From positions 189,277,326-189,341,325 of the forward strand of contig NC_135497.1 of NCBI RefSeq assembly GCF_052857255.1: a stretch of DNA of 64,000 nucleotides, read 5' to 3'. The DNA comes from Amblyomma americanum (Eukaryota; Arthropoda; Arachnida; Ixodida; Ixodidae). Of this stretch, positions 1 through 11,990 are shown in pieces (position 1 is the stretch's first letter; every line of letters starts with the position of its first letter). Position numbers and translations under genes: made by a program. The notes under the pieces are model-generated. The model was not told where the DNA came from, did not search any database, and saw only the letters and a list, made by a program, of their open reading frames with translations.

Positions 1-235
1 CGAGCGCTGACTTACAGCGGCATTTGTAAGACAGCGCTCGTGTGTCTCTTGTGTCTTCCTTGTGTCCTCGTCCCCTTGGTGCGCTGTACTCTTCCGTCAT
101 GACAAACAAGCAGGCCCAAACTACCGCGTTATTTCTTTATGAGGTTATGTTTCTGAGACCTTTATTTCTTTCTTTTCTTTTTCTCTATTACGCCAGCACA
201 ATTTTGGTGTCCCCCCCTCTCAAGCAATTCTCAAG

Positions 236-481
236 GCCTGCGAATGAAGCGAAGGACTGAACGCAGCTACTACTTCACATGTATGGAGGGGTACCAAATA
301 GTGGGAGAACCTGACCTGCACTGTCAAAAGCACGGATGGAGCGATCCCATTCCGAAATGCGAGCCCATATCCGGAGCCTCAAATATTAATGGCGCCTCGC
401 ACCAAACTGAGCAGACTGTGGCCCAGACGGCGCACCCGGCAGGACCATCGGGTGCAACCTTATCGACTCCGGAAAGAACTG
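236..481 (+). CDS. Exon A of a CCP/sushi-domain gene (partial, 5' end outside window)
   Basis: This exon carries the second half of a complement-control (sushi) module: Tyr-Tyr-Phe-x-Cys, Gly-Tyr, a third Cys, Gly-Trp, then Pro-x-Cys, the normal CCP pattern. About 40 Ser/Thr/Ala/Gln-rich residues follow and start the linker. The donor is gtgagt at 482, leaving one base of a codon (phase 1). The acceptor is less certain. An AG at 234-235 after a C/T-rich tract gives a phase-1 start at 236; AGs at 223-224 and 265-266 are alternatives with other phases. The first CCP cysteine must come from an upstream exon not in this window. CCP modules bind proteins or glycans in secreted or surface proteins; the ligand here is unknown. 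Confidence 0.72.
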
Positions 482-3400
482 GTGAGTGACATGCCAGGCA
501 GCGGTATACGCAGGGGAAAGAAATAACCAAAACCGCAAACACCCACATGACTCGCTGTAGCGCACGCCAGTACACGTGACTGACAGGTGGCCGTGGTAAT
601 GATGTTCGCAAGTATTACAGGCGCATCCTCTTTAATCAAACGACCTGAGGTGCAAATCGGTGCATAGCTTAGAGGAGACGAAGCGCAAAAGAAACAAATG
701 ACAGCACACAGGCGAGGAAAAGCGATGGGACATGCGCATGTGACATCCTACACATATTTCGTACGTGGTACAGATCGCAGGGTAGAAAAAAATGTCATTT
801 ATTAGCAAGGGCTTGCGTACCAGTTATAGCTGGTTCAAGCCCTAGCTGGTGGGACCGCTATGTGGATTGACTGTGTGAGATTGAACGGCGCGAATAGCAA
901 CGTCTGCAAGAGGGTCTCGATGAGGCCATCTCGGATGATGGATGCGACGTCAAGTTAAAGAAAACAAATTACCACACCTCGGTCGGCTTATTAGGTTCTG
1001 AATGTGCCCCATCGCCGCTTGACAGACGTGGTACTCCGCTTCTTTCTGCAACACTTTTTCCAAAATAAAACAGCTTCCAGAGCCTCGCGGGGTATAGACA
1101 AACAACTCGCGAATGCGAATATTTCAAAGCCTGCGCGTCGCTTGAGGTTATAAACAGTTTTGTTGATGCCCGGAGAGTAGTTCTCCACTTTTCCAAGCTA
1201 TTCGCCAGAAGGAATTAATAGGCGCCGCGCTGCATTCGGTGCTCCTCCGCTCCTAGCTGGTTGGCGACAAGTAACAGAGCGGCTACGGCGGGCGAAAGCG
1301 CGAGGTATGGGGAGAAACTATAATCATCTACAGTTCGCAACTTCTGGGCCGGTACAGCACATCCGATTGTTAGTGCAAGATAAAAACGACGCGATGCACG
1401 ACGCGATGCAGCTTTTCCACATGGCGAACCTATTTTCACCGAGCGGCGTCACTTCGGAGACCACAAAAATTAACACGTAAGTCATATAGCTGCTTGGAAT
1501 AATACGAATGCGATCCGAAAGCTGCACAACCGCATGCATAGACGTTTTCGTCGAGCTCTAACCGAAATTTACGCTTACTCTGCTAAGCTATAAATAAATC
1601 AACTTGCTCCTTGTTTTAGAATTTACATTCATATGTGCCCATTCCGCTTGATAGGAGTGGCATTTGGTGGGGTATATTTGCTGTGTTCGCCAGTTTATGA
1701 TCGAGGTACAGTGGGAAAATTAAAATAATCTGCGAAATAACACTTCGTTTTAAAACGACACAAGTGAAAAAGTACGCGTCGTGCGTGCTACTTCTACCTG
1801 AGTCTGGTGCTGCTTCAAACGTCGTGCGTTTAGCGGCACGCTGTGAACGCCGAAGGCGACTGTTGACAGCTCTTGGAGCGAAGCACCACTTCTCGCATGC
1901 AGAGCTGAAGGTCAAATCTGTTCCTGAAATGACCTCGAACGGGAAGCGCGCCGCCGCCACAGCTGTGCGCTTCGCAGTCACGTCCGCGGCTACGCCGACC
2001 GTCGCTCCAACGGTTCGCTCTTGCCAGTTGTGTCACGTGGTTCACCCGCTGACTAGCTCTTGCTAGATAAAAGGGCAACGCTCACCGCCTAGATAACGCG
2101 AGAGGGACAATCGGGGAGGGCTGCTGCTCCTGGCCCTACGGGGCTGGGAACTTGGAGAGCCCGCGCTGCTTGTGGCGGGGGTCCTCTTGCAACCAGGTGT
2201 ATCTGTTGTTCATGCCGTCGTCGCCCTTGCCGCTTTCGCCATCTGGACGATCGCTGTTGCGAGGCGCGTCTCCTTTCTCTTTCCTCCTCTCTTTCCCCTC
2301 GCTCCCCTATTTTCTAACTTCTCTATCCGCAAGAGACAGCGGAGGAAGCTCAACATAGAGCCAGTTGGAAGGCCCGTGCAATAACAACAGGGTTATACAT
2401 AGCACCTAACACCTTCGTCGTGGACACCCTGGATGTTGTGGCTACGTGTATGCACTACTACCAGCACAGAGACTGCCCTATACTACTCTTCGGAGACCAA
2501 CAAAACTGAGCCTAGTTTCCCATTTAAGATGGAAGAATTCGACTTTGGTCTGCCTCTCGCCTCCGACCTTGCGGTGTCAACCACTGAGTGGAACACTGCC
2601 TTAGACTTGGTGTTCTACAAGTTTCCGCCTTCAAGTGACCTGGAAATTAAGTTTCCCGAATTGAAACTCTGGGAAACTACTTCGAGCACCATAAGACTGT
2701 CTTTACCTTACTTTGCAGAAAAAACCAAGACTTGCCAAGTGTAAGCAGTAAAGAATAACTATGTGCTGCAATAAACATGAGCGCAGGCCTAACTGTGTGT
2801 AACCTCGTTTATCCGAGCTACCGCTCCCTGTAACCTGTCTCAGCTGAGTTGAGCCACAGCAATTTTTTGTCTTTTTTTGCGCGAAGTGGTGCTCGGGACG
2901 ATGTCCGGACGATAAGCAACTGAAAATGGCCCCCTGCGTTCAACTTACCATCAGAAGCAAGCGGAATATCGCGCCTAAACTTAGGCCGACAGCACGACAG
3001 AATGTGAACGAGTTGCAGGCGTTACTCGATTCTTGCACTGTTCGTCACGTGACCGGGCAACGATGCAGATTAAGAGACGCGAACTAACTGATTAGATTTC
3101 AATGCAGAAACGCAATGGTAGCCATGAAGCCGATCTGTCCCCGAACTTGTCCTGCTTGTCGGCCGCTGCCCGTTGCTTTCGCGCCTGACTGCAATAAACT
3201 TGAGCAAACCTAAACCGCTTCCTTTCTTCTGCATTGCGGCTCAAGCAACCGCACCACAATTTATCGGCATGCCGTGAATTATGCCCAAAAAAGACTGAAG
3301 CGTTGCGAGCCCAATGCAGACGGTCCCGCCTTTCGTATACACAAGGAAAGTCACCACTGACGCCAGCGCCACCGCATCTCCTTCACGTCACGGCCCGACG

Positions 3401-6400
3401 CGTGTCTATAGGGATGTCGGCACCAGTATACAGTACCAGGAGAACTCCCTCGCCGGCCTGGTCCCGGTACGAAGGTCTCGCACACACAACAGCCATGTCT
3501 GGCTCCAGTGACGGTGAGCTGCGAATCTATCACCCGCGGTGTTCGCTTCCTCCGCTTTCCGAGAAGCGCGATGTCTTCCCTCTGGAATGCCGGTGAAACA
3601 AGCTGTGAGGCGGGCGACGCGCCCGCGCAGCCAGGCGAAAAAATCGGCCACCGGCAGTGCAGAGCTAGACAGTTTGCATAGAAAAAGATGTTTATTAATT
3701 ACTTCACAGCCAAAGCAGACCACGCGCTTGAGGAACAGAGGTCCAGCGGTGAGTGCCTTGGAGTTTGGACGGAGCAGCGGCTGTGCACGGCAGCACGTTG
3801 AACCTTTCTTCGTTTCCGCACCTGCTCAGCGTCTATGCCCTCACGGAAAGCCACTCACATCCGCGATCGGATTAACAGCTGTACAACAACGATTCCAAGT
3901 TGGCCGTCACTGCCAGCAAAAGAACTCACAGAACGGTTCCCACCTATAACGTGAATTGCCGCGACAGATTCGGCGGCACGCAGGGCTGAATGTCCACGCC
4001 CACGTCGCCTTGCTTAGATGTGGGCTTCAGATAGATTTGGATATTCGAATATGCAGCAGAGTACCGCGCTGCGCGGTTGCGGCCAGTGTTCCGAGCGCGT
4101 TCATCCTTCCATTTGCGGTCTCTGCGCCCCCCCCTCCCCCTCCCTGCTGGCGTGCAACTTCCTGCCGAGCATGATGCTTCTTTCTGACTATGCCCATACG
4201 TGTACTACATATTGGCGATTTCCACAGCCTAGAAGGCTTGCTTCGAGTAATCCGATATTGCGGCGTTATGGAGGGCTCCTCGTATGGGCAGCCTATATGT
4301 TGAATCGTGTTTGCTTTAAATTTCTGAATAAACTGGCGCTTGCTTGTCGACGGTGAAAACCTCGTGTAAGCTACTCTTCTGTTTCTCGAGAATGTGAAAG
4401 AGTAAACGAGAGACAAGGGAGAAAACCGCTGTCTGGCGTTTCTAAACAGCCGCCGGGAAAGCGGAGTGGCAGACTGTCCACGCGCGGTTCAGAAAGCATT
4501 TAAATCGACATCAACCGTGAAGACTCTTGGGCAACGGCAGAGCTACATACGTCCAATTTTCTGCATTTAGCACTATTGGTAAGTAAGACCCAGCGACTGT
4601 CATGGGCTGCTTGAAACGAAGCTGAAGAGTTTCCATTCATCGTAGCTCGAGATTTCATTTCAAAGGTGCGCCCACTTGCGTTTAGAAAATTGTATTTACC
4701 ACATGCTACTTTCAATACAAATATATTGGTGCAATCGTATGTAAGGCTAGAACAATGAGATCGCCTTTTCCGCGCGCTGTTATCTCGGAGAAATTAACTT
4801 CACCTTTTATTTTCAATTTGTAAGCAGTTGATGGAGGGCATGTAATGAATGTGAAGCTACTATAGCGCATTTTTTACAATGGGAGCCGTCATAAGCCGAC
4901 CTCGAGCCTTCGCATGGATGAAGCCCTCCCAAGACCACGGATCTTAGCGGCCAGGAAAAAAAAAAGACATCGATTGGAGGGGCAACGATTGGAGAAGGAG
5001 GGAAGAAGTAGGTGTAGAAAAGGGAGGGACGCTGTTGCCGACAGAGATAGTGAAAGAAGAGATAAACGCAGTGATGCCGCACACGACTCAATATCGGAGC
5101 ATCGAATGCAATGGGCCTATGTGACCCTGTCTAATGGGTTTTGCGTTTTCTCTCTCCCTGAGCGGCTACAGCTCGGAAGCGAGGTCCTTGCTGCGGAATT
5201 CCCTCCAAAATTCCCTCTGCGTTGGCCGTAGAAACAAAATATACAAAAAACCAGCGCGCGTGGATGGCGCAGCAGCAGCCCACTTATTACCCTTTTATTA
5301 CCAGCCTGAGAGAAAGAGGAAACCAGGACCAACTGAGCCTTTCCAGGCTGAAAATCAATACAAAATAAAGGAAAAGGACCCTCATCACACTCATGCTCGC
5401 GAAACTCGCCTTCCACAAGACCCCCCCTCCGGTTCTCGCCGCCTAACGAGAAGCCGATCGGTGATAGGCAGACCGAGGAACTGCGGATGACGAAGTCCTG
5501 GCAGTAGCGAGAGCGGCGCCGGCGGCAATGCGAACCTTCAACTTCCGCAACTGCCGTTTCGGACGAGGTACGGGCTATAGGAAGGCCGCGCCGGAGCGAC
5601 AGCGTCGGAAGCGTCAGCGCGGAGCTGCGGCCGCTGCCTCCGCCGGCTAACGCCGATCGTTTGGAAAGGCCGTCGCCTTGTTTAGCCGTTAGTTTTTGTT
5701 CGATTCCATCCTATCATCCACCGTTCTGACTGACTAATTCCACTCGCAGCGTGGGCATGCGACAATAACGGTGTGCAAAACAAATCAGATTGAAACGGAA
5801 TCATATCACTCAACCCCACTTGTCATGGATAATAAAGAACCGTACACGCAGCCGTAATACGGCCTCTCATTAGAGTCGCTCCGGGAACAATCTCTTCGTT
5901 CTTGAGATGTGCCCCTCCTTAATGAGTTCACAGCGACTTTGATTAACAAAGGGCGCCCTTATTTACAGAGGCCGCTGTACCCCAGCGAAATCTTTTCTTT
6001 TTAAATGTAGGCTTAGTGCGTGACAAGAAGTACGCTCCATGGTTCTGCAAGTTTTCCAAAAAACCGAGGCCCCCTTTTCTCATACCTTCTGTATTGCCGG
6101 CACCACAGAAATCGCGAAATGACACTTCATGGCTTTTTAGTTCATTAGCGGGAAAAAAAATCCATGTAATAGGCCACATAAGGTATATTGCAACGAGTCG
6201 CAGCCGCACGCGATGCAGCGAAGGGTACCTGACGCTGAGGCACACTGCTAGTTGGCATTGTGAAGATTGACTTGAGCAGGGCGGGAAAAGCTCCCTTAGC
6301 CTTACCAGATTGCGTTTTCAGGAAGCCAGACTGCTCTCCTGTCTGTGAAGATCTAATACAAGTGGTCAAGGCGGGTAAGGAGATCCCTGTCTTCAAATGC

Positions 6401-7034
6401 GTATATTGCCCGAGGTACGCTCTTCAGCTCTAATCAAGCGCTAGCTTTGTCGACGAAAATCTTGTATGGGTGGTCACGTCACGCGTGCTTACATGGAAAT
6501 GAGTGCCTTGAAAGCCAGAATAGCTGTTTTCGTCGCTTCTTAGGCTGACCCTCGTATACTGCGCTGACTTCCACTTTCCTGACGGTACCAGTTTCTCTTC
6601 GTGTGCCACAGCTGCGGAATATGGTATTCCACTTGCTGGAGTTCCTGGGGGCCAGCTGTGATATATCTGAGCCGCTTTTCTTCTGTCGTCGTTCGTTATG
6701 CCGAGGCTCAAGAACATGCCCCCATGTTCTGGCATCATAAAGTGGGTTCGAATCGCGGCATACCTCGGCCTGGGGCCGTGTTCTGTAATCATCCATTTCC
6801 TCTCAAACCCAATTTGTCTAGTGCCATTGGTCGCTGTTCAGAACTCACGCTTGCCGCGACAGGCTCACGCCCAAGATGCCACCTGCTTGAATTAACGCCT
6901 ATCGAACCCATATCGCTCTCGCCGGCTTTGCCGCCTACGAGTGCCAAAGAACGGCGACAAGTCGCCTGACGATCTTTCTCGACGCTAATTCAGCCTCGGA
7001 AAAGAAACCGGATCCGGGTGACTCAGCCAGACTG
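482..7034. other. Intron 1, 5' part: no supported gene
   Basis: Nothing here supports a conserved gene on either strand. An open frame at 2433-2744 (+, about 100 codons) is followed by AATAAA at 2770, but I recognise no domain. The sequence around that AATAAA (tgcaataaacatgagc) recurs in near-identical form at about 3188, so both are probably 3' ends of one repeat family rather than gene ends. A stretch at about 785-950 resembles a LINE 3' end on the minus strand, with low confidence. The rest looks like old, unclassifiable intronic sequence. Confidence 0.4.
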
Positions 7035-9400
7035 GATGCGGTGGCACCGAAGCGGTGGCAGCGTGGTAGAGTGTCCGCCTCGCATTCGGGAGTTGCTTGA
7101 CTCGATCCCCAGTTCCGCCGGGCACCCACCGGTTTTCTAATGGGTATAAGATTTCCCCCAGCCAGGTGCTCGGCTCTTCTGGGGTGACATGCTTGGAAAA
7201 CGGGTTTTGCCCCAAACCATTGCGTTGGCGGGTGAGTGATTCGCTCCACCGTCAAGCAACACTCGCCTCGTGCTGTAGAAGCCCACTTACGGCACCGAAG
7301 CTGTGGCCATGGATGTGTTGGAGGATCCACCTCGCATTTTGGAGGTGCTGGGCTCGATCCCCAGTGCCGCCGGGCACCAACCGGTTTTCTAATGAGTACA
7401 AGATTTCTACCGGCCAGGTGCTCGGCTCTTCTGGCGTGAGATGCTTGTGAATAGGGTTTAGCACGAAACCGTTGCGTTGACGGGTGAGTGATTCGTTCCA
7501 CCGTCAAGCAACTCTCAATCCGCCTCGTGCGGTAGAAGCCCACTTGCGGCATCGAAGCGGTGGTCATGCATGTGTTGGAGGATCCGCCTCGCATTTTGGA
7601 GGTGCTGGGCTCGATCCCCAGTGCCGCCGGGCACCCACCGGTTTTCTAATGGGTACAAGATTTCTCCCGGCCAGGTGCTCGGCTCTTCTGGCGTGAGATG
7701 CTTGTGAAAAGGGTTTAGCACCAAACCGTTGCGTTGACGGGGGTGAGTGATTCGTTCCACCGTCAAGCAACTCTCAATCCGCCTCGTGCGGTAGAAGCCC
7801 ACTTGCGGCATCGAAGCGGTCGCCATGCATGTGTTGGAGGATCCGCCTCGCATTTTGGAGGTGCTGGGCTCGATCCCCAGTGCCGCCGGGCACCCACCGG
7901 TTTTCTAATGGGTACAAGATTTCTACCGGCCAGGTGCTCGGCTCTTCTGGCGTGAGATGCTTGTGAATAGGGTTTAGCACGAAACCGTTGCGTTGACGGG
8001 TGAGTGATTCGTTCCACCGTCAAGCAACTCTCAATCCGCCTCGTGCGGTAGAAGCCCACTTGCGGCATCGAAGCGGTGGCCATGCATGTGTTGGAGGATC
8101 CGCCTCGCATTTTGGAGGTGCTGGGCTTGATCCCCAGTGCCGCCGGGCACCCACCGGTTTTCTAATGGGTACAAGATTTCTCCCGGCCAGGTGCTCGGCT
8201 CTTCTGGCGTGAAATGCTTGTGAATAGGGTTTAGCACCAAACCGTTGCGTTGGCGGGTGAGTGATTCGTTCCACCGTCAAGCAACTCTCAATCCGCCTCG
8301 TGCGGTAGAAGCCCACTTGCGGCATCGAAGCGGTGGTCATGCATGTGTTGGAGGATCCGCCTCGCATTTTGGAGGTGCTGGGCTCGATCCCCAGTGCCGC
8401 CGGGCACCCACCGGTTTTCTAATGGGTACAAGATTTCTCCCGGCCAGGTGCTCGGCTCTTCTGGCGTGAGATGCTTGTGAATAGGGTTTAGCACCAAACC
8501 GTTGCGTTGACGGGGGTGAGTGATTCGTTCCACCGTCAAGCAACTCTCAATCCGCCTCGTGCGGTAGAAGCCCACTTGCGGCATCGAAGCGGTCGCCATG
8601 CATGTGTTGGAGGATCCGCCTCGCATTTTGGAGGTGCTGGGCTCGATCCCCAGTGCCGCCGGGCACCCACCGGTTTTCTAATGGGTACAAGATTTCTACC
8701 GGCCAGGTGCTCGGCTCTTCTGGCGTGAGATGCTTGTGAATAGGGTTTAGCACGAAACCGTTGCGTTGACGGGTGAGTGATTCGTTCCACCGTCAAGCAA
8801 CTCTCAATCCGCCTCGTGCGGTAGAAGCCCACTTGCGGCATCGAAGCGGTGGCCATGCATGTGTTGGAGGATCCGCCTCGCATTTTGGAGGTGCTGGGCT
8901 TGATCCCCAGTGCCGCCGGGCACCCACCGGTTTTCTAATGGGTACAAGATTTCTCCCGGCCAGGTGCTCGGCTCTTCTGGCGTGAAATGCTTGTGAATAG
9001 GGTTTAGCACCAAACCGTTGCGTTGGCGGGTGAGTGATTCGTTCCACCGTCAAGCAACTCTCAATCCGCCTCGTGCGGTAGAAGCCCACTTGCGGCATCG
9101 AAGCGGTGGCCATGCATGTGTTGGAGGATCCGCCTAGCATTTGGGAGGTGCTGGGCTCGATCCCCAGTGCCGCCGGGCACACACCGGTTTTCGAGTGGTT
9201 ACAAGATTTCTCCCGGCCAGGTGCTCGGCTCTTCTGGCGAGAGATGCTTGTGAAACGGGTTTTGCACCAAACCGTTGCGTTGACGGGTGAGTGATTCGTT
9301 CTACCGTCAAGCAACTCTCAATCCGCCTCGTGCGGTAGAAGCCACTTGCGACACCGAAGCGGTGGCCATGTGCTGGAGCATCCGCCTCGCATTTGGGAGC
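7035..9400 (+). repeat. Tandem satellite of 257-259 bp units with tRNA-Ala-like core
   Basis: About nine copies are seen. The anchor ggatcc occurs near 7324, 7581, 7840, 8097, 8354, 8613, 8870 and 9127, giving steps of 257, 259, 257, 257, 259, 257 and 257, with diverged copies at both ends. Each unit contains a tRNA-like block. The first and best preserved (about 7052-7125) has a D-arm-like tggcagcgtggtagag, an anticodon-loop-like ctcgcat as in tRNA-Ala(CGC), and a T-arm-like ctcgatcccc. The array therefore seems to derive from a tRNA-Ala-headed SINE-like unit that was tandemised. Open frames of 60-170 codons across it are by-products of the repeat and are not genes. Confidence 0.9.
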
Positions 9401-9615
9401 AATCATAATGCTGCTGGTTCATTTGCTGTCCTTTCGGCTCTTGGGCCAGGCTGGCGTAAGGGTTGCAGTGAATTTTATTATATCGCAGTCACCCAGTATA
9501 ATTCCACACCGTTGGTATGTGCCATGCCAACAGAGGCCGCAACTGTATGGCTTCCGTCGCTCAAGCACCGCTGATGGAAATCACAACGAGCGCGAATTCT
9601 CTTTCACACAGTCGG

Positions 9616-10185
9616 CAGTTTTAGCATAGTGCACACAGACTTACAGAAAGTGGTAGCGTACGCTTAACAGCGTTCTTCGTTGTGCGCATGTGCCAAGAGC
9701 CTTGCCGTACGCTCGCGCTACGTAGGCCACGTCCCAAATTTAGCGTGCTATCTCTTGCGTACGGTAAAATAGCGCTTCCAACATGGCGGCGGGCCTCGAA
9801 GCAGGGCTCCTCGCTTCGGAGTAATTCGTCAATTCGTCGCTGTCACTGAGTCTTAGGTACATTCGCAGACCATGCGTGCGGCGCCGGGCTTTCGCTGCTT
9901 CGCATCTCTCCTATAACAAAACGTGTGAATGAAAACTGTTTTATTTTTTTATTTTCAGTGACCATTCTACCACTACTAGGCTTAAAAAGGAGCCTCGGTT
10001 TGTTTACAAAGATTGCTGCCTTTCTAACAACCAGATAAAGCCACCAGGTAGAAGTTACCGTTGCGTCTCTGTTAGCATGAGCAGAAGCACGTTTAACTAA
10101 AGGTGTGGATCGTACAAACAGCGTAATGTCCCACAAAATGCTTGCATTTAAGGTACGTAAGCATGCGTAGGCTATTCCAAAACTG
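9616..10185. mobile_element. Non-autonomous TIR element (MITE-like), about 570 bp
   Basis: The ends are imperfect inverted repeats of about 28 bp: cagttttagcatagtg at the left, and the reverse complement of the right end begins cagttttggaatagcc, both continuing to a shared cttac. No transposase is encoded. No clear target duplication was found, so the superfamily is open; the CAG...CTG termini would fit hAT-like elements. Related sequence recurs at about 31570-32077, 52854-53110 and 53984-54056, confirming a dispersed family. Confidence 0.6.
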
Positions 10186-11585
10186 GAGGCCAGCACATCA
10201 AATGACTGAGCCACGGCGTTCCATTCATTGCTCAGCAGACAGCACAATTAATATTATCCCTTTGTGACTGCTGTAGATATTGAGATAATGGCTTCTACTT
10301 CCGGCAGTATATGGCTTGTCTGAAATATTACGTCTGCGCATACCTTCCTATAAGTCGTTGGAGTTCTCTTTTCTGAGACGAAGCGTATGCCAGTGTCTTC
10401 ACGTCTGGCTTCAAAAAAATGTTACTTAGCGGCCTCTTCTGAATTCTTACCTTCCTCCATGAGTTCGGGGTTGTTTATTTTGTTCGCTTTTCTCATGCAG
10501 CGGAGTTTGTTTAATTAGAAGAGCACTTTTTTCGCCATAGCATTGTAAGCAGCGTAGTACATCACAAATCAGCAATTATGTGTCAGCTATCAGGCTGGTT
10601 AACTAATATTGAATAGTTGCCTTTTTAACTATTGCTGGTACGCTCCTTGATCATTGAGAGGCGTGTAGCCCACCGTAAGCAATATCCATATCAGCTTTTA
10701 TAACTTCGAAAGCGCGGTTACCCTCGGCGCTGTGACCCAACAAATTCGGCCTACATCACGCCAAAATGCATACACTGTCGAGAAGCTTGCAGGCAAAGAA
10801 ACCTCTCCAGTTGATGTAACTCGTCGAAATAGCCAAAATTTGTTGTTCTACAGCACTGAGGGTAACCGCATTTTCGAAGTTCGAAAAACTGATACGTGTA
10901 TTACTTACGGTGACCTACACGCCCCCCAATAATTAATAAGCCCAACAGTAATAGTTAAAAACTTAACTTTTGAATATTAGTTAAGTAGCCTGCTAGTTAG
11001 CACGTCTTAGCTGTATTCTGGCGTGCTATACCGCTAACAACGTTATGCGGAAAAAAGTGCTCTTTTAACTCAAAAAGCCATTTTTAAAAACTGTATAAAG
11101 CCTTAGGCGAAACACTCACCCGTGACCCGCATCTCACGCCAACTAGTTCCGTCCCAGATTCCTCTGAAAGTAAATAAAGAGCTCGCATGTTGTGCTGCAC
11201 GAAAAAAACGGCCTGCTTGAGCAAAGGTTCTGAATGTGTACCATTCAGAGAATGCATGCACTTCCGTACATACGTATGCAGGGATATGATTTCCGGGCCA
11301 ATTGCGCCAAACCGCGCCAAAAGGCAAAGCCTGCTACATGCTGCTACATTATTACAAAATACGAGTAATCTTCGCCAAGCCTGTGCCAGAAGTCCGCATT
11401 TCCTTGAGAATAAAGTACTCGGTGGCCGCGCGTAATCCTACTTCTGCGTTAGGAGCGGCACTAGCGAAAAACTTAATTTTGCTGGGAATCCTTCAGTCAT
11501 GCATCCTTTAGCATGTAGATATATGCGGTCGAGCATCATGCATGCTGGCCGGGCTGTTTGTAAGCCGGCATAATGAAAACTGTAA
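10186..11585. other. Intronic sequence, nothing recognised
   Basis: AT-rich intron sequence with short unsupported open frames only. No domain, RNA gene or clear repeat boundary is visible. Confidence 0.4.
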
Positions 11586-11589
11586 TCAG

Positions 11590-11710
11590 AGAGTAATTGC
11601 CCATTGGTATCCACCCAAGCGCAGTCGTACAGCTACAAAGGGTAGCTTTCCTTTGTAGCCATATATCTGCGCTTCGGTGGATGCCAGTAAGTAATTACTC
11701 CTTTATTATA
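11590..11710. repeat. Imperfect inverted repeat (hairpin)
   Basis: Two arms of about 45 nt meet near 11640 around the sequence ctacaaagg/cctttgtag. The outer parts pair through ggatrcca-like and gcgcttsggtgg-like blocks. A further copy of the right arm occurs in direct orientation at about 11925-11985, so this is a dispersed repeat with a local inverted duplication. Confidence 0.55.
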
Positions 11711-11805
11711 AATATAACGCACCTCGGGGGATTCCCCTAAATATTGGATCAACACTGTTTCCACTTCGAGTTATTGATCAATTCTCTCTCGCCCAAGTAT
11801 ATGCA

Positions 11806-11990
11806 GCAGTGCGCGTTAGCTGAGTTTGTAGAGCGATGCTTAGGTGAAGCGATGGTCCCGGATTCGGATCCCGGGCCAAGACGACTTTTTCTTTAAAAGT
11901 ACGAAGTTTCTGCGGAATGTGTATTGCTTTCCTCTGTAGCCGTACGGCTGCGCTTGAGTGGACGCCAATCAGTAATTTCTCCCATATTAC
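11806..11990 (+). repeat. tRNA-derived SINE-like element
   Basis: The head has a box-A-like tagctgagtttgtagagc and a box-B-like ggattcggatccc, the spacing of an internal RNA polymerase III promoter. The stems are too degenerate for a functional tRNA. A non-tRNA body shared with the 11640-11700 repeat follows. Confidence 0.5.

Noticed and set aside
2433..2744. Small gene with nearby AATAAA
   Set aside because: No recognised domain, and the AATAAA neighbourhood is repeated near 3188, suggesting a repeat end.
7035..9400. CRISPR-like array or protein with repeated domains
   Set aside because: Units of 257 bp abut without unique spacers, the organism is an animal, and frames are open on both strands as a repeat by-product.
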